Assembly: GCA_954871525.1 (NCBI GenBank)
Contig: OX940871.1
Span: 18,165,086-18,229,085 of the forward strand
From: Parietaria judaica
Lineage: Eukaryota > Streptophyta > Magnoliopsida > Rosales > Urticaceae
Reading direction: 5' to 3'
DNA length: 64,000 nt
A program made the translations under genes and the position numbers. The notes below the pieces were generated by a model. It saw only the letters and a list, made by a program, of their open reading frames with translations, was not told where the DNA came from and ran no database searches. Shown here one piece after another: positions 32,687 through 44,085 of the stretch (position 1 is its first letter; each line of letters begins with the position of its first letter).

Positions 32687-32806
32687 GGGTGCGATCATAC
32701 CAGCACTAATGCACCGGATCCCATCAGAACACCGAAGTTAAGCGTGCTTGGGCGAGAGTAGTACTAGGATGGGTGACCTCCTGGGAAGTCCTCGTGTTGC
32801 ACCCCT
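32687..32806 (+). rRNA. 5S rRNA gene, copy 96
   Basis: 344 bp spacing. T45A; spacer has CTTACAG and a long T-run. Confidence 0.96.
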
Positions 32807-33029
32807 CCCTTTTTGCCCGAATTTTATTTTTACGCCCGTACCAAATTTAAAGTTCTTACGGTTATTTTTTTTTTTGTTTAGAAAATAAAATAAGATTAGA
32901 ATTTCCGTGAAAGTTATTTATTTTTCACTTCCCTAGTGCGGCGTTTTCTTTGGCGTGAAAAGAAGGGTAGTTTTACCACAAAATCGGCGGAAGAGTGTAC
33001 ATAGATATCATTTCGCCGCACATGTTGAC

Positions 33030-33149
33030 GGGTGCGATCATACCAGCACTAATGCACCGGATCCCATCAGAACTCCGAAGTTAAGCGTGCTTGGGCGAGA
33101 GTAGAACTAGGATGGGTGACCTCCTGGGAAGTCCTCGTGTTGCACCCCT
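33030..33149 (+). rRNA. 5S rRNA gene, copy 97
   Basis: 343 bp spacing. T76A; spacer has the GAAAAGAAGGG deletion. Confidence 0.97.
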
Positions 33150-33373
33150 CCCTTTTTGCCCGAATTTTATTTTTACGCCCGTACCAAATTTAAAGTTCTT
33201 ACGGTTATTTTTTTTTTTGTTTAGAAAATAAAATAAGATTAGAATTTCCGTGAAAGTTATTTATTTTTCACTTCCCTAGTGCGGCGTTTTCTTTGGCGTG
33301 AAAAGAAAGGGTAGTTTTACCACAAAATCGGCGAAAGAGTGTACATAGATATCATTTCGCCGCACATGTTGAC

Positions 33374-33493
33374 GGGTGCGATCATACCAGCACTAATGCC
33401 CTGGATCCCATCAGAACTCCGAAGTTAAGCGTGCTTGGGCGAGAGTAGTACTAGGATGGGTGACCTCCTGGGAAGTCCTCGTGTTGCACCCCT
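33374..33493 (+). rRNA. 5S rRNA gene, copy 98
   Basis: 344 bp spacing. A27C and C29T. The terminator is CCCATTTTG, with four T only. Confidence 0.96.
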
Positions 33494-33715
33494 CCCATTT
33501 TGTCCGAATTTTATTTTTACGCCCGTACCAAATTTAAAGTTCTTACGGTTATTTTTTTTTGTTTAGAAAATAAAATAAGATTAGAATTTACGTGAAAGTT
33601 ATTTATTTTTCACTTCCCTAGTGCGGCGTTTTCTTTGGCGTGAAAAGAAAGGGTAGTTTTACCACAAAATCGGCGAAAGAGTGTACATAGATATCATTTC
33701 GCCGCACATGTTGAC

Positions 33716-33835
33716 GGGTGCGATCATACCAGCACTAATGCACCGGATCCCATCAGAACTCCGAAGTTAAGCGTGCTTGGGCGAGAGTAGTACTAGGATG
33801 GGTGACCTCCTGGGAAGTCCTCGTGTTGCACCCCT
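33716..33835 (+). rRNA. 5S rRNA gene, copy 99
   Basis: 342 bp spacing. Consensus gene body. Confidence 0.98.
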
Positions 33836-34056
33836 CCCTTTTTGCCCGAATTTTATTTTTACGCCCGTACCAAATTTAAAGTTCTTACGGTTATTATTTT
33901 TGTTTAGAAAATAAAATAAGATTAGAATTTACGTGAAAGTTATTTATTTTTCACTTCCCTAGTGCGGCGTTTTCTTTGGCGTGAAAAGAAAGGGTAGTTT
34001 TACCACAAAATCGGCGGAAGAGTGTACATAGATATCATTTCGCCGCACATGTTGAC

Positions 34057-34176
34057 GGGTGCGATCATACCAGCACTAATGCACCGGATCCCATCAGAAC
34101 ACCGAAGTTAAGCGTGCTTGGGCGAGAGTAGTACTAGGATGGGTGACCTCCTGGGAAGTCCTCGTGTTGCACCCCT
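34057..34176 (+). rRNA. 5S rRNA gene, copy 100
   Basis: 341 bp spacing. T45A. Confidence 0.97.
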
Positions 34177-34397
34177 CCCTTTTTGCCCGAATTTTATTTT
34201 TACGCCCGTACCAAATTTAAAGTTCTTACGGTTATTTTTTTTTGTTTAGAAAATAAAATAAGATTAGAATTTCCGTGAAAGTTATTTATTTTTCACTTCC
34301 CTAGTGCGGCGTTTTATTTGGCGTGAAAAGAAGGGTAGTTTTACCACAAAATCGGCGGAAGAGTGTACATAGATATCATTTCGCCGCACATGTTGAC

Positions 34398-34517
34398 GGG
34401 TGCGATCATACCAGCACTAATGCACCGGATCCCATCAGAACTCCGAAGTTAAGCGTGCTTGGGCGAGAGTAGTACTAGGATGGGTGACCTCCTGGGAAGT
34501 CCTCGTGTTGCACCCCT
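34398..34517 (+). rRNA. 5S rRNA gene, copy 101
   Basis: 341 bp spacing. Consensus gene; spacer has the GAAAAGAAGGG deletion and GTTTTATTTGG. Confidence 0.98.
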
Positions 34518-34739
34518 CCCTTTTTGCCCGAATTTTATTTTTACGCCCGTACCAAATTTAAAGTTCTTACGGTTATTTTTTTTTGTTTAGAAAATAAAAT
34601 AAGATTAGAATTTCCGTGAAAGTTATTTATTTTTCACTTCCCTAGTGCGGCGTTTTCTTTGGCGTGAAAAGAAAGGGTAGTTTTACCACAAAATCGGCGG
34701 AAGAGTGTACATAGATATCATTTCGCCGCACATGTCGAC

Positions 34740-34859
34740 GGGTGCGATCATACCAGCAGTAATGCACCGGATCCCATCAGAACTTCGAAGTTAAGCGTGC
34801 TTGGGCGAGAGTAGTACTAGGATGGGTGACCTCCTGGGAAGTCCTCGTGTTGCACCCCT
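34740..34859 (+). rRNA. 5S rRNA gene, copy 102
   Basis: 342 bp spacing. C20G and C46T, with T-4C just upstream. Confidence 0.96.
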
Positions 34860-35081
34860 CCCTTTTTGTCCGAATTTTATTTTTACGCCCGTACCAAATT
34901 TAAAGTTCTGACGGTTATTTTTTTTTGTTTAGAAAATAAAATAAGATTAGAATTTACGTGAAAGTTATTTATTTTTCACTTCCCTAGTGCGGCGTTTTCT
35001 TTGGCGTGAAAAGAAAGGGTAGTTTTACCACAAAATCGGCGGAAGAGTGTACATAGATATCATTTCGCCGCACATGTTGAC

Positions 35082-35201
35082 GGGTGCGATCATACCAGCA
35101 CTAATGCACCGGATCCCATCAGAACTCCGAAGTTAAGCGTGCTTGGGCGAGAGTAGTACTAGGATGGGTGACCTCCTGGGAAGTCCTCGTGTTGCACCCC
35201 T
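35082..35201 (+). rRNA. 5S rRNA gene, copy 103
   Basis: 342 bp spacing. Consensus gene; TTCTGACGG spacer as in copies 87 and 91. Confidence 0.98.
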
Positions 35202-35422
35202 CCCTTTTTGCCCGAATTTTATTTTTACGCCCGTACCAAATTTAAAGTTCTTACGGTTATTATTTTTGTTTAGAAAATAAAATAAGATTAGAATTTACGT
35301 GAAAGTAATTTATTTTTCACTTCCCTAGTGCGGCGTTTTCTTTGGCGTGAAAAGAATGGGTAGTTTTACCACAAAATCGGCGGAAGAGTGTACATAGATA
35401 TCATTTCGCCGCACATGTTGAC

Positions 35423-35542
35423 GGGTGCGATCATACCAGCACTAATGCATCGGATCCCATCAGAACTCCGAAGTTAAGCGTGCTTGGGCGAGAGTAGTAC
35501 TAGGATGGGTGACCTCCTGGGAAGTCCTCGTGTTGCACCCCT
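35423..35542 (+). rRNA. 5S rRNA gene, copy 104
   Basis: 341 bp spacing. C28T, the last copy with that change. Confidence 0.97.
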
Positions 35543-35763
35543 CCCTTTTTGCCCGAATTTTATTTTTACGGCCGTACCAAATTTAAAGTTCTTACGGTTA
35601 TTTTTTTTGTTTAGAAAATAAAATAAGATTAGAATTTACGTGAAAGTTATTTATTTTTCACTTCCCTAGTGCGGCGTTTTCTTTGGCGTGAAAAGAAAGG
35701 GTAGTTTTACCACAAAATCGGCGGAAGAGTGTACATAGATATCATTTCGCCGCACATGTTGAC

Positions 35764-35883
35764 GGGTGCGATCATACCAGCACTAATGCACCGGATCCCA
35801 TCAGAACACCGAAGTTAAGCGTGCTTGGGCGAGAGTAGTACTAGGATGGGTGACCTCCTGGGAAGTCCTCGTGTTGCACCCCT
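35764..35883 (+). rRNA. 5S rRNA gene, copy 105
   Basis: 341 bp spacing. T45A; spacer has ACGGCCGTACC. Confidence 0.97.
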
Positions 35884-36106
35884 CCCTTTTTGCCCGAATT
35901 TTATTTTTACGCCCGTACCAAATTTAAAGTTCTTACGGTTATTTTTTTTTTGTTTAGAAAATAAAATAAGATTAGAATTTACGTGAAAGTTATTTATTTT
36001 TCACTTCCCTAGTGCGGCGTTTTCTTTGGCGTGAAAAGAAAGGGTAGTTTTACCACAAAATCGGCGAAAGAGTGTACATAGATATCATTTCGCCGCACAT
36101 GTTGAC

Positions 36107-36226
36107 GGGTGCGATCATACCAGCACTAATGCACCGGATCCCATCAGAACTCCGAAGTTAAGCGTGCTTGGGCGAGAGTAGTACTAGGATGGGTGACCTC
36201 CTGGGAAGTCCTCGTGTTGCACCCCT
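36107..36226 (+). rRNA. 5S rRNA gene, copy 106
   Basis: 343 bp spacing. Consensus gene body. Confidence 0.98.
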
Positions 36227-36448
36227 CCCTTTTTGCCCGAATTTTATTTTTACGCCCGTACCAAATTTAAAGTTGTTACGGTTATTTTTTTTTGTTTAGA
36301 AAATAAAATAAGATTAGAATTTACGTGAAAGTAATTTATTTTTCACTTCCCTAGTGCGGCGTTTTCTTTGGCGTGAAAAGAAAGGGTAGTTTTACCACAA
36401 AATCGGCGGAAGAGTGTACATAGATATCATTACGCCGCACATGTTGAC

Positions 36449-36568
36449 GGGTGCGATCATACCAGCACTAATGCACCGGATCCCATCAGAACTCCGAAGT
36501 TAAGCGTGCTTGGGCGAGAGTAGTACTAGGATGGGTGACCTCCTGGGAAGTCCTCGTGTTGCACCCCT
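36449..36568 (+). rRNA. 5S rRNA gene, copy 107
   Basis: 342 bp spacing. Consensus gene; T-17A between promoter elements. Confidence 0.98.
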
Positions 36569-36790
36569 CCCTTTTTGCCTGAATTTTATTTTTACGCCCG
36601 TACCAAATTTAAAGTTCTTACGGTTATTTTTTTTTGTTTAGAAAATAAAATAAGATTAGAATTTCCGTGAAAGTAATTTATTTTTCACTTCCCTAGTGCG
36701 GCGTTTTCTTAGGCGTGAAAAGAAAGGGTAGTTTTACCACAAAATCGGCGGAAGAGTGTACATAGATATCATTTCGCCGCACATGTTGAC

Positions 36791-36910
36791 GGGTGCGATC
36801 ATACCAGCACTAATGCACCGGATCCCATCAGAACTCCGAAGTTAAGCGTGCTTGGGCGAGAGTAGTACTAGGATGGGTGACCTCCTGGGAAGTCCTCGTG
36901 TTGCACCCCT
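36791..36910 (+). rRNA. 5S rRNA gene, copy 108
   Basis: 342 bp spacing. Consensus gene; spacer has TGCCTGAATT and CTTAGGCG. Confidence 0.98.
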
Positions 36911-37131
36911 CCCTTTTTGCCCGAATTTTATTTTTACGCCCGTACCAAATTTAAAGTTCCTACGGTTATTATTTTTGTTTAGAAAATAAAATAAGATTAG
37001 AATTTCCGTGAAAGTTATTTATTTTTCACTTCCCTAGTGCGGCGTTTTCTTTGGCGTGAAAAGAAAGGGTAGTTTTACCACAAAATCGGCGGAAGAGTGT
37101 ACATAGATATCATTTCGCCGCACATGTTGAC

Positions 37132-37251
37132 TGGTGCGATCATACCAGCACTAATGCACCGGATCCCATCAGAACTCCGAAGTTAAGCGTGCTTGGGCGA
37201 GAGTAGTACTAGGATGGGTGACCTCCTGGGAAGTCCTCCTGTTGCACCCCT
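37132..37251 (+). rRNA. 5S rRNA gene, copy 109
   Basis: 341 bp spacing. G1T and G108C; spacer has GTTCCTACGG. Confidence 0.96.
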
Positions 37252-37473
37252 CCCTTTTTGCCCGAATTTTATTTTTACGCCCGTACCAAATTTAAAGTTC
37301 TTACGGTTATTTTTTTTTGTTTAGAAAATAAAATAAGATTAGAATTTCCGTGAAAGTTATTTATTTTTCACTTCCCTAGTGCGGCGTTTTCTTTGGCGTG
37401 AAAAGAAAGGGTAGTTTTACCACAAAATCGGCGGAAGAGTGTACATAGATATCATTTCGCCGCACATGTTGAC

Positions 37474-37593
37474 GGGTGCGATCATACCAGCACTAATGCA
37501 CCGGATCCCATCAGAACTCCAAAGTTAAGCGTGCTTGGGCGAGAGTAGTACTAGGATGGGTGACCTCCTGGGAAGTCCTCGTGTTGCACCCCT
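37474..37593 (+). rRNA. 5S rRNA gene, copy 110
   Basis: 342 bp spacing. G48A. Confidence 0.97.
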
Positions 37594-37814
37594 CCCTTTT
37601 TGCCCGAATTTTATTTTTACGCCCGTACCAAATTTAAAGTTCTTACGGTTATTTTTTTTGTTTAGAAAATAAAATAAGATTAGAATTTACGTGAAAGTAA
37701 TTTATTTTTCACTTCCCTAGTGCGGCGTTTTCTTTGGCGTGAAAAGAAAGTGTAGTTTTACCACAAAATCGGCGGAAGAGTGTACATAGATATCATTTCG
37801 CCGCACATGTTGAC

Positions 37815-37934
37815 TGGTGCGATCATACCAGCACTAATGCACCGGATCCCATCAGAACTCCGAAGTTAAGCGTGCTTGGGCGAGAGTAGTACTAGGATGG
37901 GTGACCTCCTGGGAAGTCCTCCTGTTGCACCCCT
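37815..37934 (+). rRNA. 5S rRNA gene, copy 111
   Basis: 341 bp spacing. G1T and G108C, duplicate of copy 109, but with an AAAGTGTAG spacer. Confidence 0.96.
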
Positions 37935-38156
37935 CCCTTTTTGCCCGAATTTTATTTTTACGCCCGTACCAAATTTAAAGTTCTTACGGTTATTTTTTTT
38001 TGTTTAGAAAATAAAATAAGATTAGAATTTCCGTGAAAGTTATTTATTTTTCACTTCCCTAGTGCGGCGTTTTCTTTGGCGTGAAAAGAAAGGGTAGTTT
38101 TACCACAAAATCGGCGGAAGAGTGTACATAGATATCATTTCGCCGCACATGTTGAC

Positions 38157-38276
38157 GGGTGCGATCATACGAGCACTAATGCACCGGATCCCATCAGAAC
38201 TCCAAAGTTAAGCGTGCTTGGGCGAGAGTAGTACTAGGATGGGTGACCTCCTGGGAAGTCCTCGTGTTGCACCCCT
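38157..38276 (+). rRNA. 5S rRNA gene, copy 112
   Basis: 342 bp spacing. G48A as in copy 110, plus C15G. Confidence 0.96.
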
Positions 38277-38497
38277 CCCTTTTTGCCCGAATTTTATTTT
38301 TACGCCCGTACCAAATTTAAAGTTCTTACGGTTATTTTTTTTGTTTAGAAAATAAAATAAGATTAGAATTTACGTGAAAGTAATTTATTTTTCACTTCCC
38401 TAGTGCGGCGTTTTCTTTGGCGTGAAAAGAAAGTGTAGTTTTACCACAAAATCGGCGGAAGAGTGTACATAGATATCATTTCGCCGCACATGTTGAC

Positions 38498-38617
38498 GGG
38501 TGCGATCATACCAGCACTAATGCACCTGATCCCATCAGAACTCCGAAGTTAAGCGTGCTTGGGCGAGAGTAGTACTAGGATGGGTGACCTCCTGGGAAGT
38601 CCTCGTGTTGCACCCCT
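38498..38617 (+). rRNA. 5S rRNA gene, copy 113
   Basis: 341 bp spacing. G30T alone (removes G30-C47), without the G82T that accompanies it elsewhere; possibly an intermediate or a recombinant. Confidence 0.96.
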
Positions 38618-38838
38618 CCCTTTTTGCCCGAATTTTATTTTTACGCCCGTACCAAATTTAAAGTTCTTACGGTTATTTTTTTTGTTTAGAAAATAAAATA
38701 AGATTAGAATTTCCGTGAAAGTTATTTATTTTTCACTTCCCTAGTGCGGCGTTTTCTTTGGCGTGAAAAGAAAGGGTAGTTTTACCACAAAATCGGCGAA
38801 AGAGTGTACATAGATATCATTTCGCCGCACATGTTGAC

Positions 38839-38958
38839 GGGTGCGATCATACCAGCACTAATGCACCGGATCCCATCAGAACTCCGAAGTTAAGCGTGCT
38901 TGGGCGAGAGTAGTACTTGGATGGGTGACCTCCTGGGAAGTCCTCGTGTTGCACCCCT
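38839..38958 (+). rRNA. 5S rRNA gene, copy 114
   Basis: 341 bp spacing. A80T at the edge of box C, removing A80-U96. Confidence 0.97.
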
Positions 38959-39181
38959 CCCTTTTTGCCCGAATTTTATTTTTACGCCCGTACCAAATTT
39001 AAAGTTCTTACGGTTATTTTTTTTTTGTTTAGAAAATAAAATAAGATTAGAATTTCCGTGAAAGTTATTTATTTTTCACTTCCCTAGTGCGGCGTTTTCT
39101 TTGGCGTGAAAAGAAAGGGTAGTTTTACCACAAAATCGGCGGAAGAGTGTACATAGATATCATTTCGCCGCACATGTTGAC

Positions 39182-39299
39182 GGGTGCGATCATACCAGCA
39201 CTAATGCACCGGATCCCATCAGAACTCCGAAGTTAAGCGTGCTTGGGCGAGAGTAGTACTAGGATGGGTGACCTCCTGGGAAGTCCTCGTGTTGCCCCT
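39182..39299 (+). rRNA. 5S rRNA gene, copy 115 (118 nt)
   Basis: 343 bp spacing. Two bases are missing in the 3' arm (GTTGCCCCT), which removes A115 of helix I and shifts the pairing. Confidence 0.94.
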
Positions 39300-39520
39300 C
39301 CCTTTTTGCCCGAATTTTATTTTTACGCCCGTACCAAATTTAAAGTTCTTACGGTTATTATTTTTGTTTAGAAAATAAAATAAGATTAGAATTTACGTGA
39401 AAGTAATTTATTTTTCACTTCCCTAGTGCGGCGTTTTCTTTGGCGTGAAAAGAAAGGGTAGTTTTACCACAAAATCGGCGAAAGAGTGTACATAGATATC
39501 ATTTCGCCGCACATGTTGAC

Positions 39521-39640
39521 GGGTGCGATCATACCAGCACTAATGCACCGGATCCCATCAGAACTCCGAAGTTAAGCGTGCTTGGGCGAGAGTAGTACTA
39601 GGATGGGTGACCTCCTGGGAAGTTTACGTGTTGCACCACT
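39521..39640 (+). rRNA. 5S rRNA gene, copy 116
   Basis: 339 bp spacing. Three adjacent substitutions at 104-106 (CCT to TTA) plus C118A. First member of a four-copy family (116, 124, 129, 135). Confidence 0.95.
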
Positions 39641-39862
39641 CCCTTTTTGTCCGAATTTTATTTTTACGCCCGTACCAAATTTAAAGTTCTTACGGTTATT
39701 TTTTTTTGTTTAGAAAATAAAATAAGATTAGAATTTACGTGAAAGTTATTTATTTTTCACTTCCCTAGTGCGGCGTTTTCTTTGGCGTGAAAAGAAAGGG
39801 TAGTTTTACCACAAAATCGGCGGAAGAGTGTACATAGATATCATTTCGCCGCACATGTTGAC

Positions 39863-39982
39863 GGGTGCGATCATACCAGCACTAATGCACCGGATCCCAT
39901 CAGAACTCCTAAGTTAAGCGTGCTTGGGCGAGAGTAGTACTAGGATGGGTGACCTCCTGGGAAGTCCTCGTGTTGAACCCTT
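39863..39982 (+). rRNA. 5S rRNA gene, copy 117
   Basis: 342 bp spacing. G48T, C114A and C119T; G48T opens helix III and C114A opens G5-C114. Confidence 0.95.
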
Positions 39983-40203
39983 CCCTTTTTGCCCGAATTT
40001 TATTTTTACGCCCGTACCAAATTTAAAGTTCTTACGGTTATTATTTTTGTTTAGAAAATAAAATAAGATTAGAATTTACGTGAAAGTAATTTATTTTTCA
40101 CTTCCCTAGTGCGGCGTTTTCTTTGGCGTGAAAAGAAAGGGTAGTTTTACCACAAAATCGGCGAAAGAGTGTACATAGATATCATTTCGCCGCACATGTT
40201 GAC

Positions 40204-40323
40204 GGGTGCGATCATACCAGCACTAATGCACCTGATCCCATCAGAACTCCGAAGTTAAGCGTGCTTGGGCGAGAGTAGTACTAGTATGGGTGACCTCCTG
40301 GGAAGTCCTCGTGTTGCACCCCT
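40204..40323 (+). rRNA. 5S rRNA gene, copy 118
   Basis: 341 bp spacing. G30T and G82T together, removing G30-C47 and G82-C94. First of 12 such copies. Confidence 0.96.
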
Positions 40324-40545
40324 CCCTTTTTGTCCGAATTTTATTTTTACGCCCGTACCAAATTTAAAGTTCTTACGGTTATTTTTTTTTGTTTAGAAAA
40401 TAAAATAAGATTAGAATTTACGTGAAAGTTATTTATTTTTCACTTCCCTAGTGCGGCGTTTTCTTTGGCGTGAAAAGAAAGTGTAGTTTTACCACAAAAT
40501 CGGCGGAAGAGTGTACATAGATATCATTTCGCCGCACATGTTGAC

Positions 40546-40665
40546 GGGTGCGATCATACCAGCACTAATGCACCGGATCCCATCAGAACTCCGAAGTTAA
40601 GCGTGCTTGGGCGAGAGTAGTACTAGGATGGGTGACCTCCTGGGAAGTCCTCGTGTTGCACCCCT
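40546..40665 (+). rRNA. 5S rRNA gene, copy 119
   Basis: 342 bp spacing. Consensus gene; AAAGTGTAG spacer. Confidence 0.98.
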
Positions 40666-40886
40666 CCCTTTTTGCCCGAATTTTATTTTTACGCCCGTAC
40701 CAAATTTAAAGTTCTTACGGTTATTTTTTTTGTTTAGAAAATAAAATAAGATTAGAATTTACGTGAAAGTTTTTTATTTTTCACTTCCCTAGTGCGGCGT
40801 TTTCTTTGGCGTGAAAAGAAAGGGTAGTTTTACCACAAAATCGGCGAAAGAGTGTACATAGATATCATTTCGCCGCACATGTTGAC

Positions 40887-41006
40887 GGGTGCGATCATAC
40901 CAGCACTAATGCACCGGATCCCATCAGAACTCCGAAGTTAAGCGTGCTTGGGCGAGAGTAGTACTTGGATGGGTGACCTCCTGGGAAGTCCTCGTGTTGC
41001 ACCCCT
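40887..41006 (+). rRNA. 5S rRNA gene, copy 120
   Basis: 341 bp spacing. A80T; spacer has GTTTTTTATT. Confidence 0.97.
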
Positions 41007-41229
41007 CCCTTTTTGCCCGAATTTTATTTTTACGCCCGTACCAAATTTAAAGTTCTTACGGTTATTTTTTTTTTGTTTAGAAAATAAAATAATATTAGAA
41101 TTTCCGTGAAAGTTATTTATTTTTCACTTCCCTAGTGCGGCGTTTTCTTTGGCGTGAAAAGAAAGGGTAGTTTTACCACAAAATCGGCGGAAGAGTGTAC
41201 ATAGATATCATTTCGCCGCACATGTTGAC

Positions 41230-41349
41230 GGGTGCGATCATACCAGCACTAATGCACCGGATCCCATCAGAACTCCGAAGTTAAGCGTGCTTGGGCGAGA
41301 GTAGTACTAGGATGGGTGACCTCCTGGGAAGTCCTCGTGTTGCACCCCA
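41230..41349 (+). rRNA. 5S rRNA gene, copy 121
   Basis: 343 bp spacing. T120A, followed by ACC instead of CCC before the T-run. Confidence 0.97.
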
Positions 41350-41570
41350 ACCTTTTTGCCCGAATTTTATTTTTACGCCCGTACCAAATTTAAAGTTCTT
41401 ACGGTTATTATTTTTGTTTAGAAAATAAAATAAGATTAGAATTTCCGTGAAAGTTATTTATTTTTCACTTCCCTAGTGCGGCGTTTTCTTTGGCGTGAAA
41501 AGAAAGGGTAGTTTTACCACAAAATCGGCGAAAGAGTGTACATAGATATCATTTCGCCGCACATGTTGAC

Positions 41571-41690
41571 GGGTGCGATCATACCAGCACTAATGCACCG
41601 GATCCCATCAGAACTCCGAAGTTAAGCGTGCTTGGGCGAGAGTAGTACTTGGATGGGTGACCTCCTGGGAAGTCCTCGTGTTGCACCCCT
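41571..41690 (+). rRNA. 5S rRNA gene, copy 122
   Basis: 341 bp spacing. A80T, but with a TTTCCGTG/GTTATTT spacer unlike copy 120. Confidence 0.97.
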
Positions 41691-41913
41691 CCCTTTTTGC
41701 CCGAATTTTATTTTTACGCCCGTACCAAATTTAAAGTTCTTACGGTTATTTTTTTTTTGTTTAGAAAATAAAATAAGATTAGAATTTCCGTGAAAGTTAT
41801 TTATTTTTCACTTCCCTAGTGCGGCGTTTTCTTTGGCGTGAAAAGAAAGGGTAGTTTTACCACAAAATCGGCGGAAGAGTGTACATAGATATCATTTCGC
41901 CGCACATGTTGAC

Positions 41914-42033
41914 GGGTGCGATCATACCAGCACTAATGCACCGGATCCCATCAGAACTCCGAAGTTAAGCGTGCTTGGGCGAGAGTAGTACTAGGATGGG
42001 TGACCTCCTGGGAAGTCCTCGTGTTGCACCCCA
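41914..42033 (+). rRNA. 5S rRNA gene, copy 123
   Basis: 343 bp spacing. T120A, duplicate of copy 121. Confidence 0.97.
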
Positions 42034-42254
42034 ACCTTTTTGCCCGAATTTTATTTTTACGCCCGTACCAAATTTAAAGTTCTTACGGTTATTATTTTTG
42101 TTTAGAAAATAAAATAAGATTAGAATTTACGTGAAAGTAATTTATTTTTCACTTCCCTAGTGCGGCGTTTTCTTTGGCGTGAAAAGAAAGGGTAGTTTTA
42201 CCACAAAATCGGCGGAAGAGTGTACATAGATATCATTTCGCCGCACATGTTGAC

Positions 42255-42374
42255 GGGTGCGATCATACCAGCACTAATGCACCGGATCCCATCAGAACTC
42301 CGAAGTTAAGCGTGCTTGGGCGAGAGTAGTACTAGGATGGGTGACCTCCTGGGAAGTTTACGTGTTGCACCACT
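42255..42374 (+). rRNA. 5S rRNA gene, copy 124
   Basis: 341 bp spacing. CCT to TTA at 104-106 and C118A. Confidence 0.95.
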
Positions 42375-42596
42375 CCCTTTTTGTCCGAATTTTATTTTTA
42401 CGCCCGTACCAAATTTAAAGTTCTTACGGTTATTTTTTTTTGTTTAGAAAATAAAATAAGATTAGAATTTACGTGAAAGTTATTTATTTTTCACTTCCCT
42501 AGTGCGGCGTTTTCTTTGGCGTGAAAAGAAAGGGTAGTTTTACCACAAAATCGGCAGAAGAGTGTACATAGATATCATTTCGCCGCACATGTTGAC

Positions 42597-42716
42597 GGGT
42601 GCGATCACACCAGCACTAATGCACCGGATCCCATCAGAACTCCTAAGTTAAGCGTGCTTGGGCGAGAGTAGTACTAGGATGGGTGACCTCCTGGGAAGTC
42701 CTCGTGTTGCACCCTT
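42597..42716 (+). rRNA. 5S rRNA gene, copy 125
   Basis: 342 bp spacing. T12C, G48T and C119T; CGGCAGAAG spacer. Confidence 0.96.
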
Positions 42717-42937
42717 CCCTTTTTGCCCGAATTTTATTTTTACGCCCGTACCAAATTTAAAGTTCTTACGGTTATTATTTTTGTTTAGAAAATAAAATAA
42801 GATTAGAATTTACGTGAAAGTAATTTATTTTTCACTTCCCTAGTGCGGCGTTTTCTTTGGCGTGAAAAGAAAGGGTAGTTTTACCACAAAATCGGCGAAA
42901 GAGTGTACATAGATATCATTTCGCCGCACATGTTGAC

Positions 42938-43057
42938 GGGTGCGATCATACCAGCACTAATGCACCTGATCCCATCAGAACTCCGAAGTTAAGCGTGCTT
43001 GGGCGAGAGTAGTACTAGTATGGGTGACCTCCTGGGAAGTCCTCGTGTTGCACCCCT
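42938..43057 (+). rRNA. 5S rRNA gene, copy 126
   Basis: 341 bp spacing. G30T and G82T. Confidence 0.96.
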
Positions 43058-43278
43058 CCCTTTTTGCCCGAATTTTATTTTTACGCCCGTACCAAATTTA
43101 AAGTTCTTACGGTTATTTTTTTTGTTTAGAAAATAAAATAAGATTAGAATTTACGTGAAAGTTTTTTATTTTTCACTTCCCTAGTGCGGCGTTTTCTTTG
43201 GCGTGAAAAGAAAGGGTAGTTTTACCACAAAATTGGCGAAAGAGTGTACATAGATATCATTTCGCCGCACATGTTGAC

Positions 43279-43398
43279 GGGTGCGATCATACCAGCACTA
43301 ATGCACCGGATCCCATAAGAACTCCGAAGTTAAGCGTGCTTGGGCGAGAGTAGTACTAGGATGGGTGACCTCCTGGGAAGTCCTCGTGTTGCACCCCT
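43279..43398 (+). rRNA. 5S rRNA gene, copy 127
   Basis: 341 bp spacing. C39A in the helix III loop; AATTGGCGAAAG and GTTTTTTATT in the spacer. Confidence 0.97.
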
Positions 43399-43621
43399 CC
43401 CTTTTTGCCCGAATTTTATTTTTACGCCCGTACCAAATTTAAAGTTCTTACGGTTATTTTTTTTTTGTTTAGAAAATAAAATAAGATTAGAATTTCCTTG
43501 AAAGTTATTTATTTTTCACTTCCCTAGTGCGGCGTTTTCTTTGGCGTGAAAAGAAAGGGTAGTTTTACCACAAAATCGGCGGAAGAGTGTACATAGATAT
43601 CATTTCGCCGCACATGTTGAC

Positions 43622-43741
43622 GGGTGCGATCATACCAGCACTAATGCACCGGATCCCATCAGAACTCCGAAGTTAAGCGTGCTTGGGCGAGAGTAGTACT
43701 AGGATGGGTGACCTCCTGGGAAGTCCTCGTGTTGCACCCCT
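43622..43741 (+). rRNA. 5S rRNA gene, copy 128
   Basis: 343 bp spacing. Consensus gene with the TTTCCTTG spacer. Confidence 0.98.
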
Positions 43742-43965
43742 CCCTTTTTGCCCGAATTTTATTTTTACGCCCGTACCAAATTTAAAGTTCTTACGGTTAT
43801 TTTTTTTTTTGTTTAGAAAATAAAATAAGATTAGAATTTACGTGAAATTAATTTATTTTTCACTTCCCTAGTGCGGCGTTTTCTTTGGCGTGAAAAGAAA
43901 GGGTAGTTTTACCACAAAATCGGCGGAAGAGTGTACATAGATATCATTTCGCCGCACATGTTGAC

Positions 43966-44085
43966 GGGTGCGATCATACCAGCACTAATGCACCGGATCC
44001 CATCAGAACTCCGAAGTTAAGCGTGCTTGGGCGAGAGTAGTACTAGGATGGGTGACCTCCTGGGAAGTTTACGTGTTGCACCACT
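43966..44085 (+). rRNA. 5S rRNA gene, copy 129
   Basis: 344 bp spacing. CCT to TTA at 104-106 and C118A; spacer has GTGAAATTAA. Confidence 0.95.

Larger units (their letters stand above)
36911..38276 (+). repeat. Dimer higher-order repeat, two periods of 683 bp
   Basis: Units 109-110 and 111-112: a G1T/G108C gene followed by a G48A gene, twice. Confidence 0.85.
40666..42033 (+). repeat. Dimer higher-order repeat, two periods of 684 bp
   Basis: Units 120-121 and 122-123: an A80T gene followed by a gene ending CCCCA (T120A), twice. Confidence 0.83.
42034..43741 (+). repeat. Pentamer higher-order repeat, first copy (1,708 bp)
   Basis: Units 124-128: TTA104-106 gene; G48T/C119T gene; G30T/G82T gene; GTTTTTTATT-spacer gene; TTTCCTTG-spacer gene. 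Repeated at 43742-45415 and 45759-47469. Confidence 0.85.
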
